Assembly (NCBI RefSeq): GCF_900103955.1
Contig: NZ_FNIL01000006.1
Location: 142,048-206,047, forward strand
From: Alkalicoccus daliensis
Lineage (GTDB): Bacteria > Bacillota > Bacilli > Bacillales > Salisediminibacteriaceae
Reading direction: 5' to 3'
DNA length: 64,000 bases
A program made the translations under genes and the position numbers. Below, piece by piece: positions 42,378 to 50,238 of this stretch. A model generated the notes under the pieces. That model had not been told where the DNA came from, ran no database searches, and saw only the letters and a program-made list of their open reading frames with translations. Position 1 is the first letter of the stretch. Each line of letters opens with the position of its first letter.

Positions 42378-43694
42378 ATGAATTTCCTAGAGGCATTACA
42401 AAACAGAACGGGAAAAATTTCTGTTGTTGGTTTAGGCTATGTTGGACTGCCGCTTGCTGTGGAATTCGCTGGGAAATATCATGTTACAGGCTTTGACATG
42501 AACGAGAGAAAGCTGGAAAAATACAGGGCCGGGATAGATGTGACAAATGAAGTGGGGAACGAACGTCTGTCTGCTGCCTCCATCGAGTTTACTTCTGATG
42601 AAACGAAGCTTAAGGAATGCCGTTTCCATGTAGTTGCTGTGCCCACTCCTGTAAATTATGATAAAACTCCTGACCTTGCTCCGGTTATTGCTGCGAGTGA
42701 ATTGGTTGGCAGAAATCTATCAAAAGGTGCTGTTGTTGTTTTTGAATCTACTGTCTATCCAGGTACGACCGAGGAAATCTGCGTGCCCATACTGGAGCAG
42801 CTTTCCGGCTTAAAACTGGGGACAGATTTTAAAGTAGGCTATTCCCCTGAACGGATTAATCCGGGGGATAAAGTAAATACGCTTCCTACGATCATAAAAA
42901 TCGTTTCCGGTTCTGATCCGGAAGCGTTGAGGATTATTTCTGCCGTATACAGCTCCATCATTCACGCAGGTGTTTTTGAAGCCGAATGCATTAAAGTAGC
43001 CGAAGCGGCAAAAGTCATCGAGAATGCGCAGCGTGATATAAATATTGCTTTTATGAACGAGCTCTCGCTTGTTTTTGACAGGATGAATATCCGTACAAAA
43101 TCTGTGCTGGAAGCTGCGGGAACAAAATGGAACTTTTTAAACTTCAGTCCCGGCCTGGTCGGCGGACACTGTATCGGCGTTGACCCTTATTATTTTACTT
43201 ATAAAGCAGAACTGCTCGGCTATCATTCCCAGATTATCCTTGCCGGACGCAAGATAAATGATGAGATGGGCAAACATGTGGCGGACAGTACTATTAAAAA
43301 GATGATCCAGGCAGCTATTCCTGTAAACTCTGCCAGAGTGGCACTGCTTGGGCTTACTTTTAAGGAAAATGTGTCAGATGTACGCAATACAAAAGTGATT
43401 GATATTGTGAAGGAACTAGCTGAATTTTTTATTGAGGTTCACGTATATGACCCAGAAGCAGATGCAGAGGAAGTGAAAGAAATATTCAGCCTGGAACTGC
43501 TGCCTGAGAATCAGTTGAACAACTTTGATGCAGTAATTATTGCTGTTCCTCATGCATCGATGAAACATTTATTTACTGTGGAGGAACTGGATCCTATGTT
43601 TAGAAACCCGGAGAAAAAAGTGGTAATTGATATTAAAAGTGTACTAAGTAAGGAAGAATTTGAAACTGCTGGGTATCATTACTGGGCTTTGTAA
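42378..43694 (+). CDS. Nucleotide-sugar 6-dehydrogenase (UDP-uronic acid forming; TviB/WecC-like)
   Basis: This 438-residue enzyme starts at ATG 42378 with AAAGGATG upstream. It has the NAD-binding motif VVGLGYVGLPLAVEFA at the N-terminus, VAVPTPV, FESTVYPGTTEE, GYSPERINPGDK, KVAEAAKVIENAQRDINIAFMNE and the active-site segment GGHCIGVDPYYFTYKAELLG with the catalytic Cys near residue 264. It ends with the third-domain motif LGLTFKENVSDVRNTKVIDI. It oxidises carbon 6 of a UDP-hexose or UDP-N-acetylhexosamine to a uronic acid. The sequence fits the N-acetylhexosamine dehydrogenases better than the glucose ones, but I cannot fix the substrate. It stands alone but could supply uronic acid for the acidic polymer inferred from the left half of the window. 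Confidence 0.92.
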   Translation: MNFLEALQNRTGKISVVGLGYVGLPLAVEFAGKYHVTGFDMNERKLEKYRAGIDVTNEVGNERLSAASIEFTSDETKLKECRFHVVAVPTPVNYDKTPDLAPVIAASELVGRNLSKGAVVVFESTVYPGTTEEICVPILEQLSGLKLGTDFKVGYSPERINPGDKVNTLPTIIKIVSGSDPEALRIISAVYSSIIHAGVFEAECIKVAEAAKVIENAQRDINIAFMNELSLVFDRMNIRTKSVLEAAGTKWNFLNFSPGLVGGHCIGVDPYYFTYKAELLGYHSQIILAGRKINDEMGKHVADSTIKKMIQAAIPVNSARVALLGLTFKENVSDVRNTKVIDIVKELAEFFIEVHVYDPEADAEEVKEIFSLELLPENQLNNFDAVIIAVPHASMKHLFTVEELDPMFRNPEKKVVIDIKSVLSKEEFETAGYHYWAL

Positions 43695-43831
43695 AAAAGT
43701 TATTTAATTTTATGTTTAGGACTTTCTGGTACGGGGTAGAATACAACTAAGAGTTGAAACCACCACTTTCATCTCTCCCCCCTATCATTTTTTATAGAAT
43801 GATGCCTTAAGTACTTAGTATTTTTGGCGAG

Positions 43832-43879
43832 AAAAAAGCAGTATGCACCTCCGTCCCAAGGTGCATGGCTGCTTTTTTC
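43832..43879. terminator. Bidirectional rho-independent terminator
   Basis: AAAAAAGCAG with ATGCACCT pairs with AGGTGCAT and GCTGCTTTTTT in a long stem with one bulge. It follows the dehydrogenase gene by about 140 nt. Confidence 0.85.
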
Positions 43880-43913
43880 TTTTGTTTATTTTGGCTTGGG
43901 GAGGGCGCGCGGG

Positions 43914-44060
43914 AGTACAGCATAGAGGGAAGTTAGTTAATTATAAGCGGTTTGGAGTTTAATATAGAAGAAAGTTGATAAAGCATAGCGTGATCAGAGT
44001 AAAATATAGCGCATTCGGAGTAAATTAGCGGTGCTGGCAGTAAAATAAGCGGGCATAGGA
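43914..44060. repeat. Intergenic array B of degenerate ~21-nt repeats
   Basis: About seven direct units on the pattern AATATAGCGNATTCGGAGTA follow each other at 19-22 nt spacing. CAGTAAAATAAGCGGGCA near 44038-44055 is identical to a stretch in array C. There is no coding potential in this gap (43695-44157). Confidence 0.75.
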
Positions 44061-44092
44061 GCAGCTCCCGCGCTACACTTAAAATACACATT

Positions 44093-44126
44093 AAAAAAGA
44101 GCGGATTTTCACCCGCTCTTTTTTTC
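44093..44126. terminator. Bidirectional rho-independent terminator
   Basis: AAAAAAGAGCGG and CCCGCTCTTTTTTT form a stem with A and T runs on both sides, just after the end of the minus-strand aldolase gene at 44158. Confidence 0.85.
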
Positions 44127-44157
44127 TCTGTAAACAATTTCCGGTGCCTTTCAAGTA

Positions 44158-44796
44158 TTACTTTCGGGCTTTCTTTACTTCGTCCAGATATGCAGCTGCT
44201 TCTTTCTTAATGGCGTCCCAGTCACCTGCTTCAATTTTCTTTTTGTCGATAAGGGAACCGCCGACACCTGCGGCGACTGCCCCTGCTTGGATAAACGCTC
44301 CAATATTATTCAGGTCGATGCCGCCGGTAGGCATTTTCGGAATGTGCCCGAGCGGTCCGTTCACATCTTTAAAGTAGTTCGGACCGAGTGAGCGGGCCGG
44401 AAATACTTTGACTACGTCTGCTCCCCACTGATAGGCCTGCTGCATTTCTGTAGGAGTGTAAACTCCAGGAATCACAATAACCCCTTTTTCTTTCGTAAAC
44501 TCCACAGTTTCTTTATCCAAAATTGGCCCGAAAATAAATTCTGCTCCGGCATCCAGTGCTTTCTCTGCCTGCTCTTTATTTAATACCGTTCCTGCGCCGA
44601 TAAGCGCCTGATCACTCTGATGCTTCTCGGAGAGCTCCTGTATTAACTGATAGGCACCGTCCGAATCCAGCGTGATTTCTATGCCTGTAATCCCTGCTTC
44701 AATCAGCGTTTCGGTCAGCTTTGGCACTTTATCCTCTGCGACACCTCTTACAACTGCTACTACGCCAGAAGAAAGTAATTGATCCAGTTTGCTCAT
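44158..44796 (-). CDS. eda: KDPG/KHG aldolase (2-dehydro-3-deoxy-6-phosphogluconate aldolase)
   Basis: This 212-residue class I aldolase has the usual length for the family. It shows VVAVVRG at the N-terminus, ITGIEITLDSDGA (Glu base), IGAGTVLNKEQA, IPGVYTPTEM, the Schiff-base Lys in DVVKVFPARSLGP, and MPTGGI for phosphate binding. It splits 2-keto-3-deoxy-6-phosphogluconate into pyruvate and glyceraldehyde 3-phosphate. It has its own terminator and no sugar kinase or transporter next to it, although in Bacillus this enzyme (kdgA) is normally in a hexuronate operon. The upstream sequence (44797-44949) also holds the terminator of another gene. Confidence 0.92.
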   Translation of the reverse strand: MSKLDQLLSSGVVAVVRGVAEDKVPKLTETLIEAGITGIEITLDSDGAYQLIQELSEKHQSDQALIGAGTVLNKEQAEKALDAGAEFIFGPILDKETVEFTKEKGVIVIPGVYTPTEMQQAYQWGADVVKVFPARSLGPNYFKDVNGPLGHIPKMPTGGIDLNNIGAFIQAGAVAAGVGGSLIDKKKIEAGDWDAIKKEAAAYLDEVKKARK

Positions 44797-44916
44797 GCGT
44801 AACTCCTCCTTTTATCTTGATACATCCTGTCCTGATTAAGAAAAATTTTCTGTTTTCCTATACTCTTTTATTTCAATAACCTGTGCCGTGCAAATTGAAA
44901 CACTTATTTCGTCATT

Positions 44917-44943
44917 GAAAAAAAGCCGCCCTGAGGACGACTT
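44917..44943 (-). terminator. Rho-independent terminator of the NlpC/P60 gene
   Basis: On the minus strand AAGTCGTCC pairs with GGGCGGCTT (two G-U pairs) and a run of seven T follows, directly after the stop at 44950. Confidence 0.8.
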
Positions 44944-44949
44944 AGATTC

Positions 44950-47016
44950 TTAATGCCTTCTTGTACCGATATAACGCTGCTTCCAATAGTTTGTATTCAA
45001 GCTGGCAATCGTAACCCCAGTGGAGCTTCCCGCATGAATAAACTGGCCGTTTCCGATGTAAATCCCGTTATGGGAAGGTCCGGAAGTATACGTCTCAAAG
45101 AAGACCATGTCTCCTACCCGGCGGTTGGCGTCTGACACGTGAGATCCTGCATTATACTGCTGCGCAGCCGTTCTTGGAAGGTTCTTGCCGTTCTTTTTAT
45201 ACACATACTGTGTAAAACCGCTGCAGTCGAATCCAGCAGTCGTTGTACCGCCCCACCGGTATGGCACGCCAATTAAATTGGAGGCATCTGCTATCAGATT
45301 TAGTGTATTAAATCCGCCGCTGCTTTGGTTTGGTGAAGAGCTGCCCAGGTGAACAGAAGAAACTTCCTGAATTTTTGACCATGTTGCCTGCGTGACAATG
45401 CCGTCTGCAACAAGGTTCCATTTTTTCTGGAAATCTGTCACTGCTTTCTTCGTTACATCCCCGAAATACCCTGTAGAAGTGCCGGAGAAAAATCCAGCAG
45501 CTTTTAAACTGTCCTGAAGCTCACGCACGTCATCATTTCGTGCTCCGTGCTGCAGAAGTACTTTCGAGGTGCTGCCGCTTCCTGCGCTGCTTGCTGAGCC
45601 GCTTTTCGGGCTTGCAGTTTCCAGCGCTTTAAACGTATTTGGTCCGGCAATCCCATCGACGCCTAATCCTGCTGCTTTCTGGAAATCCCGTACTGCCGCT
45701 GCAGTCTGTGAGCCGAACGTTCCTGAGATGCTGCCGCTGTAGTACTTTAAATCCCGCAGCGTTGTCTGCAGAGAACGAACCTGCTCTCCCGTTGCTCCCT
45801 GGCGCAGAATTGCAGAAGAGTTACTGGTAGAATTCCCGCTGGAAGTATTGGAGTTGCTGCTAGTTTTTACCGGGCTGGCATTCTCCATTGCACGGAATGT
45901 CTGTGGTCCTGCAATTCCATCCACCCCAATCCCCGCTGCCTTCTGAAAATCACGCACTGCAGACTGTGTAGCAGCGTTATATGTACCTGACACACTGCCG
46001 CTGAAATAATTTAGTTCTTTTAATTTTGACTGTAGAGAACGAACGTTGTCTCCTGTGGAGCCAGATCTTAAAATAGCCGTAATGCTGCCGACAGAACTGC
46101 TGCCGCTTGACGTATTAGAAGAGTTACTGCTTGTTTTCGCCGGAGCTGCATTTTCTAAAGCGCGAAATGTCTGCGGTCCTGCAATTCCATCCACGCCAAT
46201 TCCCGCTGCTCTCTGAAAATCTCTGACAGCCGACTGCGTCGCAGTGTTATATGTACCTGATACACTGCCGCTGAAATAATTTAGTTCTTTTAATTTTGTC
46301 TGAAGCGAACGCACCTCTCCCCCCTGGGATCCCGAACGGAGTATGCTCGTAGAACCTGCCAGGGAAGCAGAGCTGTATTCACTTGTATTTGTATTTGAAG
46401 AAGCATTTATTTCTTTATTCAGCTGCGTAAGCGTCTGAGGACCTGCGATTCCATCCACCTGGAGGCTGCGGGCTCTTTGAAAATCTCTTACAGCACTGCG
46501 TGTTGAATCACCGTAACTTCCCGTAGTGTGCCCAGGTTTATAAAATCCGCTTTTCCCAAGCGCGATCTGAAGTTTTTCTACTTCACTTCCCGTAGATCCC
46601 TGACGCAGAATCTGCTGCGTATTTAAAGCAGAAGCTGAACTGCCTGAAATGCTTTTTCCCGAGGAACCTGAAGAAGAGGAAGCATTGGAAGATGAGGGCG
46701 TGCTGCTGCTTTTCGCACTTAATGCTCCAAACGTCTGCGGACCGGCGATTCCATCTACCTGCAGTCCTTTTTCTCTTTGGAAGCTTTCGACTGCCTGCTT
46801 GGTTAATGGACCGAATACTCCAGTAATAGAATATGTATAGTGTCCTTCTGCCTTGAGCTTTTCCTGCAGTGTTTTCACTTCACTGTTCTGCATTCCGCTT
46901 CGCAGTGTCTGGTCCCCAAAAGCTGCTTCTGTTACGGTAGGCATCATAAAAACGACGCCGGCAGCAGCCACTGAAGATACCACTGCAGTTTTTGCGCTGG
47001 TCATTCCCTCTCTCAT
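44950..47016 (-). CDS. Secreted NlpC/P60 peptidoglycan endopeptidase with six PG_binding_1 domains
   Basis: This 688-residue protein starts at ATG 47016 with AGGAGGA upstream. Residues 1-32 are a signal peptide (TAVVSSVAAAGVVFMMPTVTEA). Six peptidoglycan-binding domains (about 36-100, 137-200, 225-288, 315-378, 400-463 and 485-548; LRSGSxGxxVRSLQxKL, AVRDFQ, VDGIAGPQTF) are separated by Ser/Asn-rich linkers. The NlpC/P60 domain at the C-terminus (about 575-688) has the catalytic Cys in FDCSGF, His in PSHNGIYIG and the third polar residue in FIHAGSS. It should cut D-Glu to diaminopimelate bonds in the wall, as LytE/CwlO-type enzymes do. Repeats 3 and 4 are nearly identical, a sign of recent duplication. 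Its PG domains are the classical type, unlike those of the two giant hydrolases. Confidence 0.93.
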   Translation of the reverse strand: MREGMTSAKTAVVSSVAAAGVVFMMPTVTEAAFGDQTLRSGMQNSEVKTLQEKLKAEGHYTYSITGVFGPLTKQAVESFQREKGLQVDGIAGPQTFGALSAKSSSTPSSSNASSSSGSSGKSISGSSASALNTQQILRQGSTGSEVEKLQIALGKSGFYKPGHTTGSYGDSTRSAVRDFQRARSLQVDGIAGPQTLTQLNKEINASSNTNTSEYSSASLAGSTSILRSGSQGGEVRSLQTKLKELNYFSGSVSGTYNTATQSAVRDFQRAAGIGVDGIAGPQTFRALENAAPAKTSSNSSNTSSGSSSVGSITAILRSGSTGDNVRSLQSKLKELNYFSGSVSGTYNAATQSAVRDFQKAAGIGVDGIAGPQTFRAMENASPVKTSSNSNTSSGNSTSNSSAILRQGATGEQVRSLQTTLRDLKYYSGSISGTFGSQTAAAVRDFQKAAGLGVDGIAGPNTFKALETASPKSGSASSAGSGSTSKVLLQHGARNDDVRELQDSLKAAGFFSGTSTGYFGDVTKKAVTDFQKKWNLVADGIVTQATWSKIQEVSSVHLGSSSPNQSSGGFNTLNLIADASNLIGVPYRWGGTTTAGFDCSGFTQYVYKKNGKNLPRTAAQQYNAGSHVSDANRRVGDMVFFETYTSGPSHNGIYIGNGQFIHAGSSTGVTIASLNTNYWKQRYIGTRRH

Positions 47017-47242
47017 ACAGTCTTCCTCCTTCTTCTCCTATAAGATTCAAATTGTATCCATAGCTAAATTTCCCAATAAACTCATACTTCGGATTTACGA
47101 AAATATGAAACCTCTTTTATTATCATTGATTATTAGGTATTAATAATAGATTCTTTAGTCCTATTTTCAGAATATTCATTGGTTTACTTTCATAGGTCAT
47201 TTGCTGATACCCAAGAGAGAAATTGTTTTTTTCTTTCCATAG

Positions 47243-47273
47243 AAAAATCCCCGGACCTGGGAAGGTCCGGGGA
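47243..47273 (-). terminator. Rho-independent terminator of lipoprotein gene 1
   Basis: ATCCCCGGACC pairs with GGTCCGGGGAT, with a T-run on the minus strand, 15 nt after the stop at 47288. Confidence 0.88.
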
Positions 47274-47287
47274 TGGAACTAGAGTAA

Positions 47288-47605
47288 TTACTCTGCGTCT
47301 TCTTCTGCATTCATGTCAGTCTCTGCATTGTTTTCTGCAGCTGGATCTTCTTCCATGTCATTCTCCGCTGCTGGATCTTCTTCTGCAGCTGGATCCTCTT
47401 CCATGTTGTTCTCTGCTGCTGGGTCTTCTTCTGCAGCTGGATCCTCTTCCATGTTGTTCTCTGCTGCTGGATCTTCAGTGTTTTCTTCTACTGGAGTAGT
47501 GTTGTTCGTTTCAGTGTTTTCTGCGTTATCTCCTCCGCCACATGCAGCAAGCATTCCAACTGCAAATACACTTGAAAGGATAGATAGAGTAAGTTTCTTT
47601 TTCAT
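47288..47605 (-). CDS. Small acidic lipoprotein 1
   Basis: This 105-residue protein starts at ATG 47605 with AGGAGG upstream. It has a type II signal peptide ending in the lipobox LAAC-G (Cys at residue 22), so the mature form should be attached to the outer face of the membrane. The rest is a low-complexity acidic tail with repeats of EEDPAAEN and NMEEDPAAEEDPA and no Lys or Arg. It belongs to a set of four tandem paralogues. The function is unknown; the tail is probably disordered and could bind cations. Confidence 0.85.
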   Translation of the reverse strand: MKKKLTLSILSSVFAVGMLAACGGGDNAENTETNNTTPVEENTEDPAAENNMEEDPAAEEDPAAENNMEEDPAAEEDPAAENDMEEDPAAENNAETDMNAEEDAE

Positions 47606-47675
47606 GATTAAATTCCTCCTGAATTTTGTTTCTGATTTGGTTTATATATTCCTGTCTTACACAAGAACTGTTGTA

Positions 47676-47704
47676 AGCATAGCTGTTAAACCCTTTAGTA
47701 TCAA
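47676..47704 (-). promoter_or_regulatory. Possible sigma-A promoter of lipoprotein gene 1
   Basis: On the minus strand TTGATA and TATGCT are separated by 17 nt, about 70 nt upstream of the ATG at 47605. The -10 box is a moderate match only. Confidence 0.35.
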
Positions 47705-47802
47705 TAGGTTTCGCTCTTTTTGCAAAGTCTTCCATCTTTTACGTAATTGTTGTGTAAAATAATGTTATCTCGAAATAAGGCGTTTTGATTTAAAACAGAA
47801 AA

Positions 47803-47832
47803 AGGGGATCCCGACATTTATCAGGATCCCCT
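47803..47832 (-). terminator. Rho-independent terminator of lipoprotein gene 2
   Basis: AGGGGATCC pairs with GGATCCCCT and is followed by TTTTTCTG on the minus strand. It lies just after the small lipoprotein gene ending at 47855. Confidence 0.85.
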
Positions 47833-47854
47833 GTAAGATTGTATCGGTGTTTTT

Positions 47855-48013
47855 TTACAATTCAGCGTCAGTATCATTGTTTTCAGTAGTGTTTTCTGCC
47901 GGTTCTTCCATTGGTTCGTTATTAATCTCGTTACCTTCCATATCGCCGCAGGCTGCAAGCGTACCAATCGCAAACATGCTCGTCATTGCTGTAATCATCA
48001 TCTTTTTTTTCAT
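47855..48013 (-). CDS. Small acidic lipoprotein 2 (52 residues)
   Basis: ATG 48013 has AGGAGAG upstream. The 52-residue product has a type II signal peptide with FAIGTLAACGD, giving a lipid-modified Cys at residue 22, followed by a short acidic tail rich in Glu and Asn (NNEPMEEPAEN). The signal region is almost the same as in the three neighbouring lipoproteins. The gene is too short for many gene finders but has start signal, lipobox and terminator. Function unknown. Confidence 0.8.
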   Translation of the reverse strand: MKKKMMITAMTSMFAIGTLAACGDMEGNEINNEPMEEPAENTTENNDTDAEL

Positions 48014-48094
48014 TTGAAATCTCTCCTTTTTAAGATTTTTTCCTAATGAAACTTTCAGTTTATCTATATTAACAGGCCGCAGCCTGAATTTTAC

Positions 48095-48292
48095 CTATAA
48101 GTCGGTGTTGTCATTTTCCACATCTCCGACAGGTTCATTTATTCCATTGTTCATATTCGCGTCTTCATTAATCTGCGGCTCGTTTTCGACATCTGGATTA
48201 TTCACTCCATTTTCCGGAGTATCCCCGCAGGCAGCGAGAGTGCTGACAGCAAATATGCTGGATAACATCGTAACCCATATTTTTTTCTTCAT
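48095..48292 (-). CDS. Small acidic lipoprotein 3
   Basis: This 65-residue protein starts at ATG 48292, preceded by AGGAGG. It has the same signal and lipobox as its neighbours (IFAVSTLAACGD) and an acidic tail rich in Asn, Glu and Asp. No domain is recognisable. It is the third of four tandem paralogues, with only 30 nt to lipoprotein 4 upstream, so those two are probably co-transcribed. Confidence 0.82.
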   Translation of the reverse strand: MKKKIWVTMLSSIFAVSTLAACGDTPENGVNNPDVENEPQINEDANMNNGINEPVGDVENDNTDL

Positions 48293-48322
48293 TCATCAGG
48301 CACCTCCTCTGGCTTCAACAAA

Positions 48323-48715
48323 TTAATTGTTTACTGCATCTTCATTATTATTGTCCGGGCCTTCTTCTAATGGATCATCTTCCAGTCCTTCAGAAGGATC
48401 ATCGTTCGTATTTTCTTCTGCATCATTCATACCTTCATTTGTGTTGTTCATTTCTTCATTACTTTCGTTCATGCCGTCATTTGCATTATTCATTTCGTTA
48501 TTTGTTTCTTCTGATTCTGTTTCATTCATTCCGTCATTTCCTGCATTGATGTTATCTTCTACTTCATTGTCAAAGTTATCTTCTGTGTTTACTGCGCCTC
48601 CATTGTTATCTGTGGCCGGCTCATTGTCCATTCCATTATTATCTCCGCATGCTGCAAGTGTTCCGATGACAAACATACTTGATAGTGCAGAAATCATCAT
48701 TTTTTTCTTCATCAA
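48323..48715 (-). CDS. Small acidic lipoprotein 4
   Basis: This 130-residue protein starts at ATG 48715 with AGGAGG upstream. It has FVIGTLAACGDN as lipobox (Cys at residue 22-23) and a long low-complexity tail with repeats of GMNE, EEMNNTNEGMN and NDGMN, very rich in Asn, Glu and Asp and with almost no basic residues. It is the longest of the tandem set and the first to be transcribed. Such tails are typical of surface proteins in salt-loving bacteria; the function is not known. Confidence 0.83.
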   Translation of the reverse strand: MMKKKMMISALSSMFVIGTLAACGDNNGMDNEPATDNNGGAVNTEDNFDNEVEDNINAGNDGMNETESEETNNEMNNANDGMNESNEEMNNTNEGMNDAEENTNDDPSEGLEDDPLEEGPDNNNEDAVNN

Positions 48716-49221
48716 AAATTCCTCCTTGGAATAATTAAGCTGTGATTGTTGCTGCTTATTGTGCTCAACAGCTGGCTTTTAACAACTGCTGTATAATGGC
48801 TATTTCACAATTCATCGTCATTAAAACACATTTAGCGTGAATTCGAGAATATACCATATTCCTCTTACAAAGTACCAAACTTCGAAATATTTTTGTAACT
48901 TGAGCCTCGCTGATATTTTCAGATGGAATCGTGTCTCGAAATTTGCAGAGGAGAAATGGTATACGTAAGAAAACATATGAAATACTAAGGAAAACGAGTG
49001 AATTATAAGGCTGATTGAATGAAGAACTACTGGGCAGGAGTTAAATGAGGTGGGAATCAATAAAGTATGACTTACTAATAATGAAACAAAGCAGACCTCT
49101 GCACGTTGCCAGACAGTGAAGCCGCGGCTACATCTGGTGAATATCCCCGATATCTGAATAAGGATAGAAAAACCCAGCACTTGACGAGTGGAATCGTGCC
49201 TTCCCCTGAGTTTGCACATTT
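48716..49221. other. Intergenic region upstream of the lipoprotein set
   Basis: This gap of about 500 nt holds the promoter of lipoprotein 4 (not resolved) and, at about 49090-49160, several short inverted repeats such as CCAGA...TCTGG around GCCGCGGC. A 132-codon minus-strand frame (48821-49219) has no ribosome binding site and an odd, unbalanced composition, so I do not accept it as a gene. Confidence 0.35.
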
Positions 49222-49253
49222 AAAAAGCCCCGCGGATGTGCCCACGGGACTTT
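49222..49253 (-). terminator. Rho-independent terminator of fabZ
   Basis: On the minus strand AGTCCCGTGG pairs with CCGCGGGGCT, then TTTTTA, about 20 nt after the fabZ stop at 49274. Confidence 0.85.
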
Positions 49254-49273
49254 GCCAGATAAACTTGTAAGGG

Positions 49274-49708
49274 CTACGCTTCTTTTTCTCCCAGCGCAAA
49301 CATGAGCTCTGCTTCTGCTACGATTTTATCGTCTACTTTAGCAACTGCCTTTCCTTTGCCGATTGGACCGCGAAGCCTGGTTATTTCCACTTCCAGGTGC
49401 AGCTGATCGCCCGGCTTCACCTGTCCTTTAAAGCGGCAGCCATCAATGCCTGCAAAAAACGCAAGGCGTCCTCTGTTTTCTTCTTTCTTTAGGATCGCTA
49501 CTGCTCCCACCTGTGCAAGAGCTTCTATAATAAGCACTCCCGGCATAACTGGATAATCCGGAAAGTGGCCATTGAAAAACTCTTCGTTGGCAGTTACATT
49601 TTTTAGTCCTACTGCCCGTTTGCCCTCTTCTACTTCCAGAATTTTATCGATCAGCAGAAATGGATAGCGGTGTGGGATAATTTCTTTGATTTCTTCTATG
49701 TTCAGCAT
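49274..49708 (-). CDS. fabZ: 3-hydroxyacyl-[acyl-carrier-protein] dehydratase FabZ
   Basis: This 144-residue hot-dog-fold enzyme has the family's usual length. It carries the N-terminal [15 protein letters not shown] and the active-site segment [22 protein letters not shown] with catalytic His and, in the central helix, Glu. It removes water from 3-hydroxyacyl-ACP in type II fatty acid elongation. Its place after flhP and an EpuA-type gene matches the ywpB position in Bacillus. A terminator upstream (49829-49859) suggests that it has its own promoter. Confidence 0.95.
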   Translation of the reverse strand: MLNIEEIKEIIPHRYPFLLIDKILEVEEGKRAVGLKNVTANEEFFNGHFPDYPVMPGVLIIEALAQVGAVAILKKEENRGRLAFFAGIDGCRFKGQVKPGDQLHLEVEITRLRGPIGKGKAVAKVDDKIVAEAELMFALGEKEA

Positions 49709-49828
49709 TGCATTCTTCCTTTCTTAATGAATGTTAGTTTTAGGACCAGGTAATAATATTTCCATTTCTAATTTTAATAGATACAGCCGAGGAATACAAT
49801 GCTTCCCCGCTTTCTCCTGCAGAGAAAC

Positions 49829-49859
49829 AAAAAACCATCAGCGCTTTGTCTGATGGTTC
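49829..49859 (-). terminator. Rho-independent terminator of the mbl-flhO-flhP-epuA group
   Basis: On the minus strand GAACCATCAG pairs with CTGATGGTTTTTT, directly after the stop at 49866. Confidence 0.88.
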
Positions 49860-49865
49860 CCTTTG

Positions 49866-50204
49866 TTAGATACTGTCATAAATAATGTCATAAATATGAT
49901 TCCATGTGTCTCTGTTGAAAACGTCCATCATATCTCCGCCGTCTCCAATAATGGCATAACCTATCATTGCTCCAACAGCTGCTGCTAACGCAATAAGCGC
50001 AAGCACAATGATAATGCGGAGCCAAATAGGCACCCATCTTGTAGGACGCCAGAACCAGCTGCGAAGCTGTTTATCTTCCCGCTTCAAATCCTGCTCTTCC
50101 ACGTCTGCAGTCTGTTCTTGCTCTGCGGACTCCGCTGGCTTTTTCTTTGTATCTACATTGCTTTTTTTTCGCTGCTGACGCAGTTTCGTTTCATTATCCA
50201 TCAT
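49866..50204 (-). CDS. EpuA-family membrane protein (often labelled DNA-directed RNA polymerase subunit beta)
   Basis: This 112-residue protein has a charged N-terminal half (about 1-60) and one membrane helix (IIIVLALIALAAAVGAMIGYAII) preceded by RWVPIWLR. It ends in DMMDVFNRDTWNHIYDIIYD, as in the EpuA family (PF11772). Databases often name it an RNA polymerase subunit, but nothing here supports that. It follows flhP by 34 nt, as in other Bacillaceae. EpuA of pneumococcus lies next to murA; the role is unknown. Confidence 0.85.
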   Translation of the reverse strand: MMDNETKLRQQRKKSNVDTKKKPAESAEQEQTADVEEQDLKREDKQLRSWFWRPTRWVPIWLRIIIVLALIALAAAVGAMIGYAIIGDGGDMMDVFNRDTWNHIYDIIYDSI

Positions 50205-50238
50205 TAAAGCTACTCCTCAAAGACATGTTGTTTTAAGG

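Noticed and set aside
48821..49219. Minus-strand 132-codon reading frame between fabZ and the lipoproteins
   Set aside because: It starts inside the fabZ terminator region, has no ribosome binding site and no recognisable pattern.
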